Shown: positions 21,123 through 30,246 of the stretch, one piece after another
Position numbering within the stretch: the first letter of the stretch is position 1
Layout: the number at the start of each line of letters is the position of its first letter
DNA from: Sordariomycetes sp. S80-01Y
Lineage: Eukaryota; Ascomycota; Sordariomycetes
DNA length: 64,000 nucleotides
Direction: 5' to 3'
Assembly (NCBI GenBank): GCA_037042185.1
Contig: JAXQJY010000032.1
Location: forward strand, 186,001 to 250,000
Program-made: the position numbers and the translations under genes
The notes under the pieces: model-generated
What the model was told of the DNA's origin: nothing
The model's database searches: none
Seen by the model: only the letters and a program-made list of their open reading frames with translations

Positions 21123-22178
21123 CTAGTCCGCAGTAGCTGCGACCAGCGGCTGCAATTCAAAGATGACCGAGAGGGATGGTGGCATGAGGTGGTGCTGTCT
21201 TGTGCACTTCCAGCCGCCGTCCTCAAACACCCCCTCCCAGTCCTCCAACGTCGGCAGGGTCGCGCCCATCAAGGCGTGCCCGAATTCAAAACCAAGGGTG
21301 AAGATGGGAATGTCGTCCTCTTCCACCTGGTGTCTGGTATCCGGCTTGCCTGTCAGGATGCGCATGGTGTCGCAAAGAAAGAAGCGCTGCACCTTTGGGA
21401 ATGCCTTTCGCAAGTTCTGAAGAGAAGCGATGCAGTTTTCCCGAGGCCAAAAGTCATGCCCCATCAGGAACGAAGTGAGCAGGTCGACGTTCGAGAATCG
21501 TTCACAGGGCTTCAGCTGCAGCACGTCGCCCTCCATGAACGAAATTCGATCGCCGTAACCCTGTCTCGTGCATCTTTCCTCGGCGACAGCAATCGCGGGC
21601 CCAGCTATGTCGACACCTAGACCAACACTTCCATCGTACTGATCGAGGATCTGCATCAGCCTCTCGCCACTTCCGCTACCCAAGTCCACGACCGAGTGGA
21701 ACGAATGAGGGACGGAAGCCAGCGCCTTTAGGAAAGCGTCGTCAAAGAACTGCGTGTTCGCGTCGCGGCAAGCCAAGGCTATGGCCGCAGAATCGCGCGA
21801 ATAGTACGCCCCTGTCCGGTTCTCGTTCCGAAGGGCGTGCTGCATGCGCGCAAAGAGGCTGCCCGACCCCAGCGCAAGCCAGTGGAACAGCCCCTTGGTG
21901 GTGTAGACCTCGCTGAATAGGGCATCTGGCACGATGCAGTCGCCCGATCGCCTCACTACGCCAACGCTGCAGAGTGCGGATACGAGACCTTGGAGAGAGA
22001 GGCGATCGAGGTCTTTCTGACTTGCAAACGTGTCAACAGACACTTCGCGGTGATGAAGCATCTCGTCCAGAAGGCCGACCTCCCAAGCAGCTCCGATGGC
22101 TCCAGCGGCAATGTGCGAATTGAAAATGCCCGCAACTTTCTGCTTTGCAGAGGGCTCTGTATCCATGGTGACACTCAT
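21123..22178 (-). CDS. Class I SAM-dependent methyltransferase
   Basis: 351 residues from the ATG at 22178 (MSVTMDTEPS); another ATG lies four codons on. The frame is open further upstream but without an ATG. The first 130 residues look like a helical winged-helix dimerisation region (AAGAIGAAWEVGLLDEM, LSLQGLVSALCSVGVV). The SAM motif I is VVDLGSGSGERLMQIL at about residue 175, followed by GLGVDIAGPAIAVAEERC and a motif-II-like FMEGDVLQL. A Tyr/Ser-rich segment GAYYSRDSA precedes it. It would transfer a methyl group to O, N or C of a small molecule in the cytosol. It lies between the Zn2Cys6 factor and the aminotransferase, which argues for a role in the cluster product. The acceptor atom is unknown. 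Confidence 0.82.
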   Translation of the reverse strand: MSVTMDTEPSAKQKVAGIFNSHIAAGAIGAAWEVGLLDEMLHHREVSVDTFASQKDLDRLSLQGLVSALCSVGVVRRSGDCIVPDALFSEVYTTKGLFHWLALGSGSLFARMQHALRNENRTGAYYSRDSAAIALACRDANTQFFDDAFLKALASVPHSFHSVVDLGSGSGERLMQILDQYDGSVGLGVDIAGPAIAVAEERCTRQGYGDRISFMEGDVLQLKPCERFSNVDLLTSFLMGHDFWPRENCIASLQNLRKAFPKVQRFFLCDTMRILTGKPDTRHQVEEDDIPIFTLGFEFGHALMGATLPTLEDWEGVFEDGGWKCTRQHHLMPPSLSVIFELQPLVAATAD

Positions 22179-22431
22179 CGGGGGGGTCGCGCTTCTGTCT
22201 GGAGTAGACGATGTGCCCGGCGGTCGTGTTGCTGCCGTGTGTATCAACCACAGCTACCAGTGAACCAATCGACCTTATGATACGCAATCAGGCTGCACTG
22301 AACCCAATGTATGTGTGTATAGTGGAGATAGACGGTTTGGCAGTGAACCTATTTGTCCTCTCCACCGACTTCCGTCATGCTCGGAGGGATCTATAGCGCC
22401 CTGGAGAGAAGATGGCCGCGTTGGGGACCCC

Positions 22432-22556
22432 TAGCTTACCGTGACAGCTTACCATGCTAACTTACTGCGCCGAAATACTGCAACAGCTTACTGCAACCGC
22501 TTACCGCACCAGCTCATCACATCCGTGCCGCATTACTGCGACAGCCTACCGCACCA
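22432..22556 (-). repeat. Degenerate GCTTAC array (reverse complement of the 13.8 kb array)
   Basis: About seven GCTTAC/GCCTAC/ACTTAC units in 125 bp, often AGCTTACYGYR, spaced about 12-18 bp. On the minus strand this reads as GTAAGCT units like those at 13787-13870. It lies in the divergent promoter between the methyltransferase and the aminotransferase. Confidence 0.7.
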
Positions 22557-22697
22557 TCTCACGGCACCGCCGTTCGGGGCTAGTCGGGTGTCACGCTGCA
22601 AGATTGCACATTAAGCAAGGACTCCGGCACCAGCGTGTCCGGCCTCACGTTCGTTGCCATCATGATCGCCCAGCCGACCACTTCGTCCCACACTACG

Positions 22698-23887
22698 ATG
22701 GCCGCCTTCCCTCCGCCTCCGGCCGAGGCCATTCAGTGGTCCCAGCTAGGGTTTGACATAATGGAAGGTTGGTGGAGATTCTTCCCTTCGAGCCCTACCG
22801 ACTAATTATGAAATGCGCAGTGAATGGTCACATCGAGTCAACCTACGCAACCGCCACAGGCCAATGGGGTCCGTTGCTATTTGTAACCGACCCCTACCAA
22901 CGAATTCACGGCATGGCACCTGCTCTAAATTATGGCCAGCAGTGCGGGGAAGGCCTGAAGGCCCATCGCATGCCGGACAACTCAACCATTGCCATCTTCC
23001 GGCCGGATAAGAACGCAAGACGAATGCAGCACTCAGCCGCCGTGGCTTCCTTGCCTCTCGTCCCTATAGACATGTTTGTCCAAGGATGTCGGTCGGCTGT
23101 GGCTATGAACGCTGCCTTCGTACCACCGCACGAGACAGGAGCGGCGCTGTACCTCCGCCCTCAGCTGTTTGCATCCAGCGCGCAGTTAAGCCTTACGGCA
23201 ACGGAAGAGTACAAGTTCTGCGTGTACGCAGTGCCTGTAAGCACCATACATGGGATGAAACCCGTCAGGGCGCTCATACTAGATGAATTCGACCGCTCGG
23301 CTCCAAGGGGGGTCGGCCACGCAAAGCTTGGAGGCAATTATGCACCTGTCCTTCGCTGGAGCGCTAAGGCGAAGCGAGCGGGCTACGGAATCACTTTGCA
23401 TCTCGATAGCGTCAGGCACGAGCAGATAGAAGAGTTCAGCACCAGCGGATTTGTCGGCATCAGAGAAGACAACGGCAGCGTCACCATAGTGGTACCTGAT
23501 TCGGAATGCATCATAGAGAGCATTACAAGCGATTGCATCCTCCAGATTGGGCGTGATCTAGGCTGGAAGACGGAGAAGAGACGCATCTTGTATGCCGAGT
23601 TACCGGCTTTCACCGAGGTGATGGCCGCTGGCACGGCATCCTCCCTGGTACCGATACAGTCCGTCACCCGCCAGTGTCTGATACCTTCGCTGCCAGCATC
23701 CCCCAGAGTGTCGGTTCATGACTCAAGCCAGACGGTAACGTACATGCCTGATTCTCAAACAGGCGCGGGGCCGATTGGAACCCGGCTCCTGCGGGAGCTG
23801 CGAGCTCTCCAGCTGGGCACGGTTGAGGACAGATTCAACTGGCGCTGCGAGGTTGTCGCAGCGGACATGAACATGGGGCAAACCTGA
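22698..23887 (+). CDS. Branched-chain amino-acid aminotransferase (PLP fold type IV)
   Basis: Two exons, 22698-22767 and 22821-23887, give 378 residues; an in-frame ATG at 22662 would add 12. The 53 bp intron has branch CTAAT and acceptor GCGCAG; it links QWSQLGFDIMEG to VNGHIESTY. Family blocks: WGPLLFVTDPYQRIHGM, APALNYGQQCGEGLKAHR, IAIFRPDKNARRM, and GVGHAKLGGNYAP, where the lysine is the PLP-binding residue. The enzyme moves an amino group between branched 2-oxo acids and glutamate. BCAT homologues occur in known fungal cyclic-peptide clusters (for example TOXF in HC-toxin biosynthesis), so a cluster-dedicated copy is likely. The N-terminus lacks an obvious mitochondrial presequence, unlike primary-metabolism BCATs. 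Together with the ELFV dehydrogenase it suggests supply of an unusual aliphatic amino acid. Confidence 0.88.
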
Positions 23888-24062
23888 ACCCAACTCTCCA
23901 TCGGCCGTCGGTCGGGAGCAGACGTATAGGCAAGCTTTAGTATAATCTCATAGCGCATATCGCGAGGTCCTGTCGCATTTTCATCAAACGGGTCTACCAG
24001 TCCCTGTTAACTTTCATCTCTTGTTGACTCCGTAACAAACGCTGGGATGAACAAGCTGAACT

Positions 24063-24524
24063 TCAGGTATCCTCTGCTTTTGCGCTCCTGCAGGCACCCA
24101 AGAACGCATCTAGCCGACTCGATCCACACTCTAGGGCCGCAGAACCAGAGAACAACCCAAGTACTGGCCTGGCACTGGCTACGTGAAGGGAGAAGTATTG
24201 TGTCTTAAGAAAATCGTTGTCTCGAAAAGCCTCCAAAGGTTCAGACAGCTGGATCAAAGCCCACGACTTGTTCGTAGTCACAGTCGATGCATTCTGACTC
24301 CTAAGCCAGTTGACGGTTGGTGTTTTCGCGATATCTACGATGGCTTCTGACTGCGAAAGGTCGTTAAACCTCGCCAGGTTGTCCCTGACTTCGCAAAGGC
24401 TTTCTGTGAGCCCGGCGACATTAGATGCGCTACAATGTCCCGCGGACTGGACTGCACACGGAGAGGTCAAGCTGAGACGTACCAGTTGCGTGCTGGAGGG
24501 CATTATGGAAGCGAGAATTAACAT
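24063..24524 (-). CDS. Hypothetical small protein, possibly secreted
   Basis: 153-residue open frame from the ATG at 24524; no family recognised. The first 20 residues (MLILASIMPSSTQLVRL) are hydrophobic enough for a weak signal peptide. Five cysteines and one NAS glycosylation sequon are present. It lies between the aminotransferase and the exporter, same strand as the exporter. Codon pattern alone supports it, so it may be a chance frame or one exon of a longer gene. Confidence 0.35.
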   Translation of the reverse strand: MLILASIMPSSTQLVRLSLTSPCAVQSAGHCSASNVAGLTESLCEVRDNLARFNDLSQSEAIVDIAKTPTVNWLRSQNASTVTTNKSWALIQLSEPLEAFRDNDFLKTQYFSLHVASARPVLGLFSGSAALECGSSRLDAFLGACRSAKAEDT

Positions 24525-24695
24525 AAAAAATACAGAGTAGGCCAAGAAACAGCGTTGGACTCAAGCCATATATCAGAATTGTGTGCTGCACTCTATCGAA
24601 CCCCATATGCGCCCTTTCACAGGATGCATCGCATCGTAAGGCACCCTGCGCTCTATATAGTCTTCAAAGCCCGTATTCAAGATTCTCGTAGACGT

Positions 24696-26324
24696 CTATT
24701 CCTCTTCTTGCCAAGTGGTAGCAAGCAGTTCCTGATCCAATGATCTGTCCTGCCCCTCTTGCTGAAGTTTGCGTATGACGGCTTGCGATTCTGCAGCGAA
24801 GGGACACTTCTGGCGAATGGCTGGGCCGTACTTGAAGAGAAGAAAGGGAAAAGGTAAGCACAGCAGAGCTAAGAAGGCCGGTATGGTGGAAGCCCAGTGG
24901 ATGCCGAGTTGACGGTACATGTAGGGTGTGAACAAAGGAAAGGCCGCGCCAAACAACGCCCGTAGGAGCGTGTTCGCCGCAACGACCGAGGCTGCAAAGA
25001 TCGTATAGGCATCAATCAGGTAGTTCAGGATGCTCAGAAAGACCAAGAGCATGCCAAACCCAAAAGGGATGCCGGCAGCAATGCTGGCCAGCCAGTGCAT
25101 GGTCGGATCGTTCGTCCATGCAAACCAGAACAGTGCAATAGGCAGAGCAACTGCGCCCACCATGGCGGATGGAAGTCGTGCCTCGGGGGACAAGGCACCG
25201 CTGTGTTGTCTTGCGGCCCTGACATACCGTCTATTGTCAACGATGTTGTAGACGACTGCGAGCATGGTGCCAACAATGTTTCCCAGAAACGCCAAGCCAC
25301 TGATCCCTTGACTCCAGCCTCTCTTCTGTCCGTATACGATGGGAAAAGCGGCGAAGAAGAGATACAGCGTGCCATATATGATAGCCATGTAGACGGAAGA
25401 TATCAGCACAATTGGCTCCTTGAAGAGTAGAACCCACGGGCGCGAGAGCGCAAGTTGGAGCGATGAGCCTAGTTGAGGCCTGCCGTTCTCGGTATCGATC
25501 TTACTGATGTATTGCTTGCCAGTCAATCTCGATAGCCGAGCGGCACGTGTGCGTAGCAGTATCGGCGAGTACGTTTCGGGAACGAAAAGAACGCCTGCGA
25601 TCCAAAACAGCCCCGAAAGGATGGCAAGAAACTTCATGATCCACCGCCAGCCAGCTGACTGGCCAAGAAACCCACCGATCATGGGACCGAGTAGAGGCCC
25701 TAGGAAGGGCGCGGCAGCAAATATGCTCGTCGCGAGACCGCGCTCGGCAGCAGAGAACATGTCAGCAACGACAGCCCCTGCGTTGGTCAACGGCGACGAA
25801 CCAAAAGCACCAGCACAAAAGCGTAGAATGGCAAGAACCCACACCTCTCGAGTGTACCCACAGCCGACATTGAAGATCGTAAAGGCGGCATATGTGCCCA
25901 AGAAGACGGGTTGACGTCCGAACACCTCGCTCAACGGCGCCCATAGTAGCGGTCCAATCGCAAATCCGGTGACAAAGAGTGACACGCCTAGCACGGACAG
26001 CTCTTCGCCAATGTTGAACTCGACCATAATCTGGTTTAATCCACCAGTGTATGCAGACGAACACAGGGCAACAACAAAGGTCTCGAGGGCCACAACGAAG
26101 GTGACGAACCATTTGGCTCCCGGGCTGAAGTTGTGTGGATTTCTCTCGTCACCTGGAATCCAGATCACCTCGAATGGGTCTTCTTCCGTGCCTGATCCAG
26201 GATACGAGTAGTTCGCAACGGCGTCTGTGATCCCGGCCTTGTCAATCACCTGCCTCCAGAGCCCGGGCAACAAGGACGATGAGCGCCGCGTCGACGGGCT
26301 CCCCTCGAGGTTCGTGTCAGTCAT
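24696..26324 (-). CDS. MFS multidrug-type transporter (DHA1 family)
   Basis: Intronless 542-residue protein starting at a true ATG. After a 70-residue hydrophilic N-terminus with NPHNFSPGAKW come about 12 hydrophobic segments. Signature motifs: GPLLWAPLSEVFGRQPVF between TM2 and TM3 (DHA1 motif A-like), LRFCAGAFGSSPLTNAGAVVADMF in TM4-5, and LGPLLGPMIGGFLGQSAGWRWIMK (motif C). The family exports drugs and metabolites across the plasma membrane by proton antiport. At the end of the NRPS cluster, it likely exports the product or gives self-protection. It is the last recognisable cluster gene before a gene-poor stretch. Confidence 0.9.
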   Translation of the reverse strand: MTDTNLEGSPSTRRSSSLLPGLWRQVIDKAGITDAVANYSYPGSGTEEDPFEVIWIPGDERNPHNFSPGAKWFVTFVVALETFVVALCSSAYTGGLNQIMVEFNIGEELSVLGVSLFVTGFAIGPLLWAPLSEVFGRQPVFLGTYAAFTIFNVGCGYTREVWVLAILRFCAGAFGSSPLTNAGAVVADMFSAAERGLATSIFAAAPFLGPLLGPMIGGFLGQSAGWRWIMKFLAILSGLFWIAGVLFVPETYSPILLRTRAARLSRLTGKQYISKIDTENGRPQLGSSLQLALSRPWVLLFKEPIVLISSVYMAIIYGTLYLFFAAFPIVYGQKRGWSQGISGLAFLGNIVGTMLAVVYNIVDNRRYVRAARQHSGALSPEARLPSAMVGAVALPIALFWFAWTNDPTMHWLASIAAGIPFGFGMLLVFLSILNYLIDAYTIFAASVVAANTLLRALFGAAFPLFTPYMYRQLGIHWASTIPAFLALLCLPFPFLLFKYGPAIRQKCPFAAESQAVIRKLQQEGQDRSLDQELLATTWQEEE

Positions 26325-26415
26325 GGGGGGAACGCCGTCGGTACAGGAGTATTTGATGACCTGTGGTTGAGCCTCGATGGGATCACTGGCACCACTTAGT
26401 ACTACTTGTGACTAT

Positions 26416-26612
26416 AAGTCTGGATTCCATAATGAAAGCAGACTAGACGACAACGACGCCCGGCTAATGCCTAAAAATCGGCTTCGGCTCTGAAGTCGGC
26501 TTAGTACGATCTTTGGCTGCAAGTCCGGAATTCAGAAGGAGACAGACTGAATGACGATGGCGTCTGGCTTATGTGCAGGGATCGGCTTCGGCTCTCAAGA
26601 AGTCGGCTCAGA
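26416..26612 (+). repeat. Diverged tandem direct repeat, two copies
   Basis: Copy 1 (about 26416-26502) and copy 2 (about 26519-26612) share GTC(T/C)GGA-TTC, AGACTRRA-GAC and ATCGGCTTCGGCTCT-AAGTCGGCT in the same order, offset by about 103 bp. A third partial GTCGGCTC run follows. A 139-codon frame beginning in copy 2 (26551-26970) is low complexity and is not called a gene. It could be a decayed transposon end. Confidence 0.6.
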
Positions 26613-28413
26613 TGTCGGCTCAAATGTCGGCTCGAGCTGGTTGCTTGGGTCGGGCTTTGGCTTCGGAGGCCTCGCTTTCCTTTCCTACAGGGTCAAGGAC
26701 GCCCGCTCGACGTGGAGTCGTGCTGTTCCGACTTTCTCGCGAAAGGCTCGAGTCAGCAGAACCCATTCGATGGAGGAGGAGCCGCCCCTGACTTCTCCGG
26801 GACGTTCGTTCCTGACCATCCGTCTAAACCTACCCTATAACATACATCTACTACTACCGATTGCCCTCGTTTCCCTCTCGCGCAGCCACAACTACGCTAG
26901 TAATTTTATATTACTTGGAGTTCTAGTCGTCGCCGGATTGACGATTGCAGCGGATCCCATGTCATTCTGAGCATCTTGTGGATAGGTAGATCTTCATTTT
27001 GGGCTGGGGGCTACTTCAGCACACACCATAAGAGGATGGACAGATCTTTTGGATGGCTCAGGCTACAATAACCTTTGCGTCAGTATCTACCCTTTTCAAC
27101 GCGGTTTGCGAACTTTAATTGATCCTACGAACGGCAGTCACTTTCGCGATAAATAAAAACAGATGTCTCGAGCGCCCACCAAGAGCCGCTTGCGAGATTT
27201 CGAGAACCCGAAAGCTTTGCCCCTTTGTGCCTTCCATCGACTTGAAAGACGGATAGCATCGAAATTTCCAGAGTTATGAACCTCTTGATAAATATGAAAA
27301 GGCTGATGATCTGAACTCCGGAGGACTCACGGGCGTAGGCCCGCTTTTGCCGGCGCCAGAACGGACTGTCGACTATATCACACCCGAACACAACTCCATG
27401 ATTCGCTGCGCATGGTTCTCACCCGACGTTCTCTTACCGTCATAGTTCCGTGTTCAGAATATCTTCTCTATAACGCGATGTGTAGTCTGAGATCTCAAAG
27501 TGCCGATCTAAGCCGCTGTGGTGGATATACTGGTTGGAATGGTGATCTTTGCTCCGTGCGGTGCAACGCTCTGGTCGATTCAAGTAGTCCAATTACTGGG
27601 CCTGAGAGCCTCAAAGTGATGCGTTAACAGAAGTTGTCGCGTCCTGAAAGGTCATCACTCTCCTTCACGATGTGGGCACAGGGGAGAAGTGTATCTGTGG
27701 TCTGTAGTACTCGGTAGTACCGCTCGTAGCGTGCTTTGCATCTGGGGCGCTGCGCATGTCGGGGATGAGGTAATTCCTTTCACAACTTGTCGTTTTGAGG
27801 TTTTGTAGAACCTGTCGTGATGGTGGGCGACCGGGAAAACCATCCATAGCTGCTGTGCTGTGATGGGAAGTCGTCTTTGGGCTTCACAATTACACTGCGC
27901 GGAGTCGAGATGTAGACATGTGCTGCGGCGTTGTCGCTGCGCGCGCTAGCGCTTGTCAGATATGTGACGTCCTCTCAACGTTGTGTGGTCTTTCAATGCA
28001 TCCTGCTGTCTGCAAAGGGGCTCTCTACGAGGCGTATCGGGCTGGGGGAAGCATGATGGGTCGTGGAGGCCGTTGCTATCAGAAGCTGGAGTGCTTGATT
28101 TTGTTTTCGTGCTGTAGGTCTACAAATTTCACCCTCGCTGTTGAGGATGTTCTTGATTATAGATGGAACTCAGCCCCCATCTGACACGATTTCGCCCAGG
28201 TCAGTGGTCACGATACGGTCACGATACGAACTGGCAGCCTCGCGTTGCATGCCGATTCGGCGCTGGCGGCTTGGCGACTTTCAGCTCTTGAAGTTGTCTA
28301 TGCCTAGCATAAGTAGTAGGGCAATGATCTGAAATTGATGAGACCATGCTGGTTCAGTACCCTAGTTCCTGCTACTCGACTTGTAATTCCTAAATCACCG
28401 GACCGATATCATC
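26613..28413. other. Gene-poor region
   Basis: About 1.8 kb without a recognisable gene; only short unrelated frames on both strands. Marks the right-hand boundary of the NRPS cluster. Confidence 0.55.
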
Positions 28414-29223
28414 ATGAGACTACCCAACCTTATGTCGTTGGCATACGTCAGCCATCAGGCATTGGCTTCCTCTCCAGCTTCCGCTCTCCTCCCTGTTCCC
28501 GGCCGACTGCCCCGTGGAAGGTTGCACCAAAGAACGGACGCTCTCGCGCCCCGCCAAGACAGCCTGTTCTCCTTCATCACCATCGCCGAGTCCGCCGAGT
28601 CCGCCGGCAATTGTGCCTTCTTCGGCAAGCCCTGCGACGGAGGGTGCATTCCCAACGATGCCCTCTGCTGTGGTGAAGGGTCCGGCGGCGGCTGGTGTGA
28701 GGCTGACGAGACGTGCCACCCGGATGGCTTCGGCGGCTGCTGCCTCGACGACGGCTCCGGAGACTGCGCCGGCCCCGGCCCCGAGTGCTTCGACGACGAC
28801 CAGGAAGTATGTGGCGCCTATTGCGTGCCCGCCGGGTCCGTTTGCTGCGACAGCGGCTTCTTCTGCGCCGGCAACGAGCGCTGCACCGCGACCGGGTGTG
28901 TTCCCGCCGATGCGGTGGATTGTGGTGAAGGGAAGTTCTGCGAGGCGGAAGAGGAGTGCGGGCAGCAAGGGTGCAAGCTGAGGCGCGAGGACTTCGGGTT
29001 TATCGACGGGGCGGCTGGATGCGAGGACGGCAGTCCTTGTTCCCACTCGGTGACGGCTCTGCTGGCTGCAACCTCGGCTGAGCAGACCACGTCCTCGGCT
29101 GAGGGGACCACGACTGGTGCGGCACCAACAGAGACGGAGGATGAGCGTGATGGCACAAGTCATGTGAGGGTTCGGCTTGGTGCCATGGCAGTGGTCTTGT
29201 CAATTGTGTTTGTGGCTATGTGA
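28414..29223 (+). CDS. Cysteine-rich secreted protein, probably GPI-anchored
   Basis: 269 residues, no intron seen. The N-terminus (LMSLAYVSHQALASS) is a weak signal peptide. Residues about 65-190 hold over 20 cysteines, many in pairs (CLDD, CCGEG, CCDSG), with repeats of the form C-(I/V)P-(A/N)-(D/G)...CC and GEGKFCEAEEEC. A Ser/Thr-rich stretch (TSSAEGTTTGAAPTE) then leads to a hydrophobic tail (LGAMAVVLSIVFVAM), the layout of a GPI-anchored cell-wall protein. Function is unknown; similar proteins are common at fungal surfaces. The start could be one exon further upstream. Confidence 0.7.
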   Translation: MRLPNLMSLAYVSHQALASSPASALLPVPGRLPRGRLHQRTDALAPRQDSLFSFITIAESAESAGNCAFFGKPCDGGCIPNDALCCGEGSGGGWCEADETCHPDGFGGCCLDDGSGDCAGPGPECFDDDQEVCGAYCVPAGSVCCDSGFFCAGNERCTATGCVPADAVDCGEGKFCEAEEECGQQGCKLRREDFGFIDGAAGCEDGSPCSHSVTALLAATSAEQTTSSAEGTTTGAAPTETEDERDGTSHVRVRLGAMAVVLSIVFVAM

Positions 29224-30246
29224 GCGTCAAGACGCGTCGTAGCCATCTGACATTGACAAGATTTTGTTCCTAGTCAGATGAATTGCCATTAGTGAACGAT
29301 CCATAGCTTCTTTCTGCGCGTACCGCCACCCGCCCTCTGCGGAGGGTCATCTAGGCCGTAGACGGGGTCTCAGCGATAAGCCACCACCGTTGCCCTCTTC
29401 GGGCGTGGCCTTCGCAATGTCCCAGACATAAACTCAAAGTTGGGTCTCCGTCAAATTTAATTCCACTTATAGCTACGACTAATAAGCCTATCCAGGCGCA
29501 AAGCGGCGGGGGCGCCAGGTAGGTTCATGGACGCCGCCAAACCTGGCATAGCATGCCGTGACACTGAGATAACATGACTGTGATTTTCTTTTGTCACTAT
29601 ATTGGGTTGGAGGAGGACGAACACAGAGGAAACATGATCGCATAAGCGAAGAATTTCGTGAGATGTTTCAATGCTCGCAATCAGTTGCGGAAGCTGATGA
29701 CGTCTGCATGTGAGGACTGCTTGCGTATGGAAATACTGTACGGGTTAGGGGTTTAGGATCAAGCACACATCTTGCCGAGTGTCTTGGAACATTTCCGAGG
29801 CAGGTCCGTACGCTGTCATTAAGAACATCATCTCATTGAATCAACACAAATAGAGCAGGTTGGGGGATTTGTCTGCACTTGCGCAATCAAAAGAGGTAGC
29901 TTCCGGCTCAACCGCTAGTCAGATGTCCGCCAGGACGGCGAAAAGCCACAATGTCAACAAAGGATAGAAGATAGGAAGACAGAAACGGCATGTCTTTTGA
30001 AAATGGATTATGAGAGCTTCAAGTTATGGACACGAGTTCAACACCTTGAAAGTAACGTCACGTTTTCCCGCCACAGCCTTCATCGCCACAGTGGACACGA
30101 CCAAAGTCTCGTTCGTCATCAGCACCCACGCAACACGCTACATGTCAAGTATCGCTATAGGCACCACTACCTGTTCTTCCACCATCTGAATCTATGCCCG
30201 GGTGCGATCTTACATTACTACTCGCATTATGGCCACCAGTTAATCA
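29224..30246. other. Intergenic
   Basis: About 1 kb without a supported gene. A 120-codon plus-strand frame at 29997-30359 overlaps the NLR 3' end and looks like chance. Confidence 0.6.

Noticed and set aside
26551-26970. 139-codon frame with Gly/Ser-rich start
   Set aside because: Starts in the tandem repeat and reads like low-complexity translation; no homology pattern.
28420-29163. 247-codon minus-strand frame opposite the Cys-rich gene
   Set aside because: Ala/Gly-rich antisense shadow of a cysteine-rich gene.
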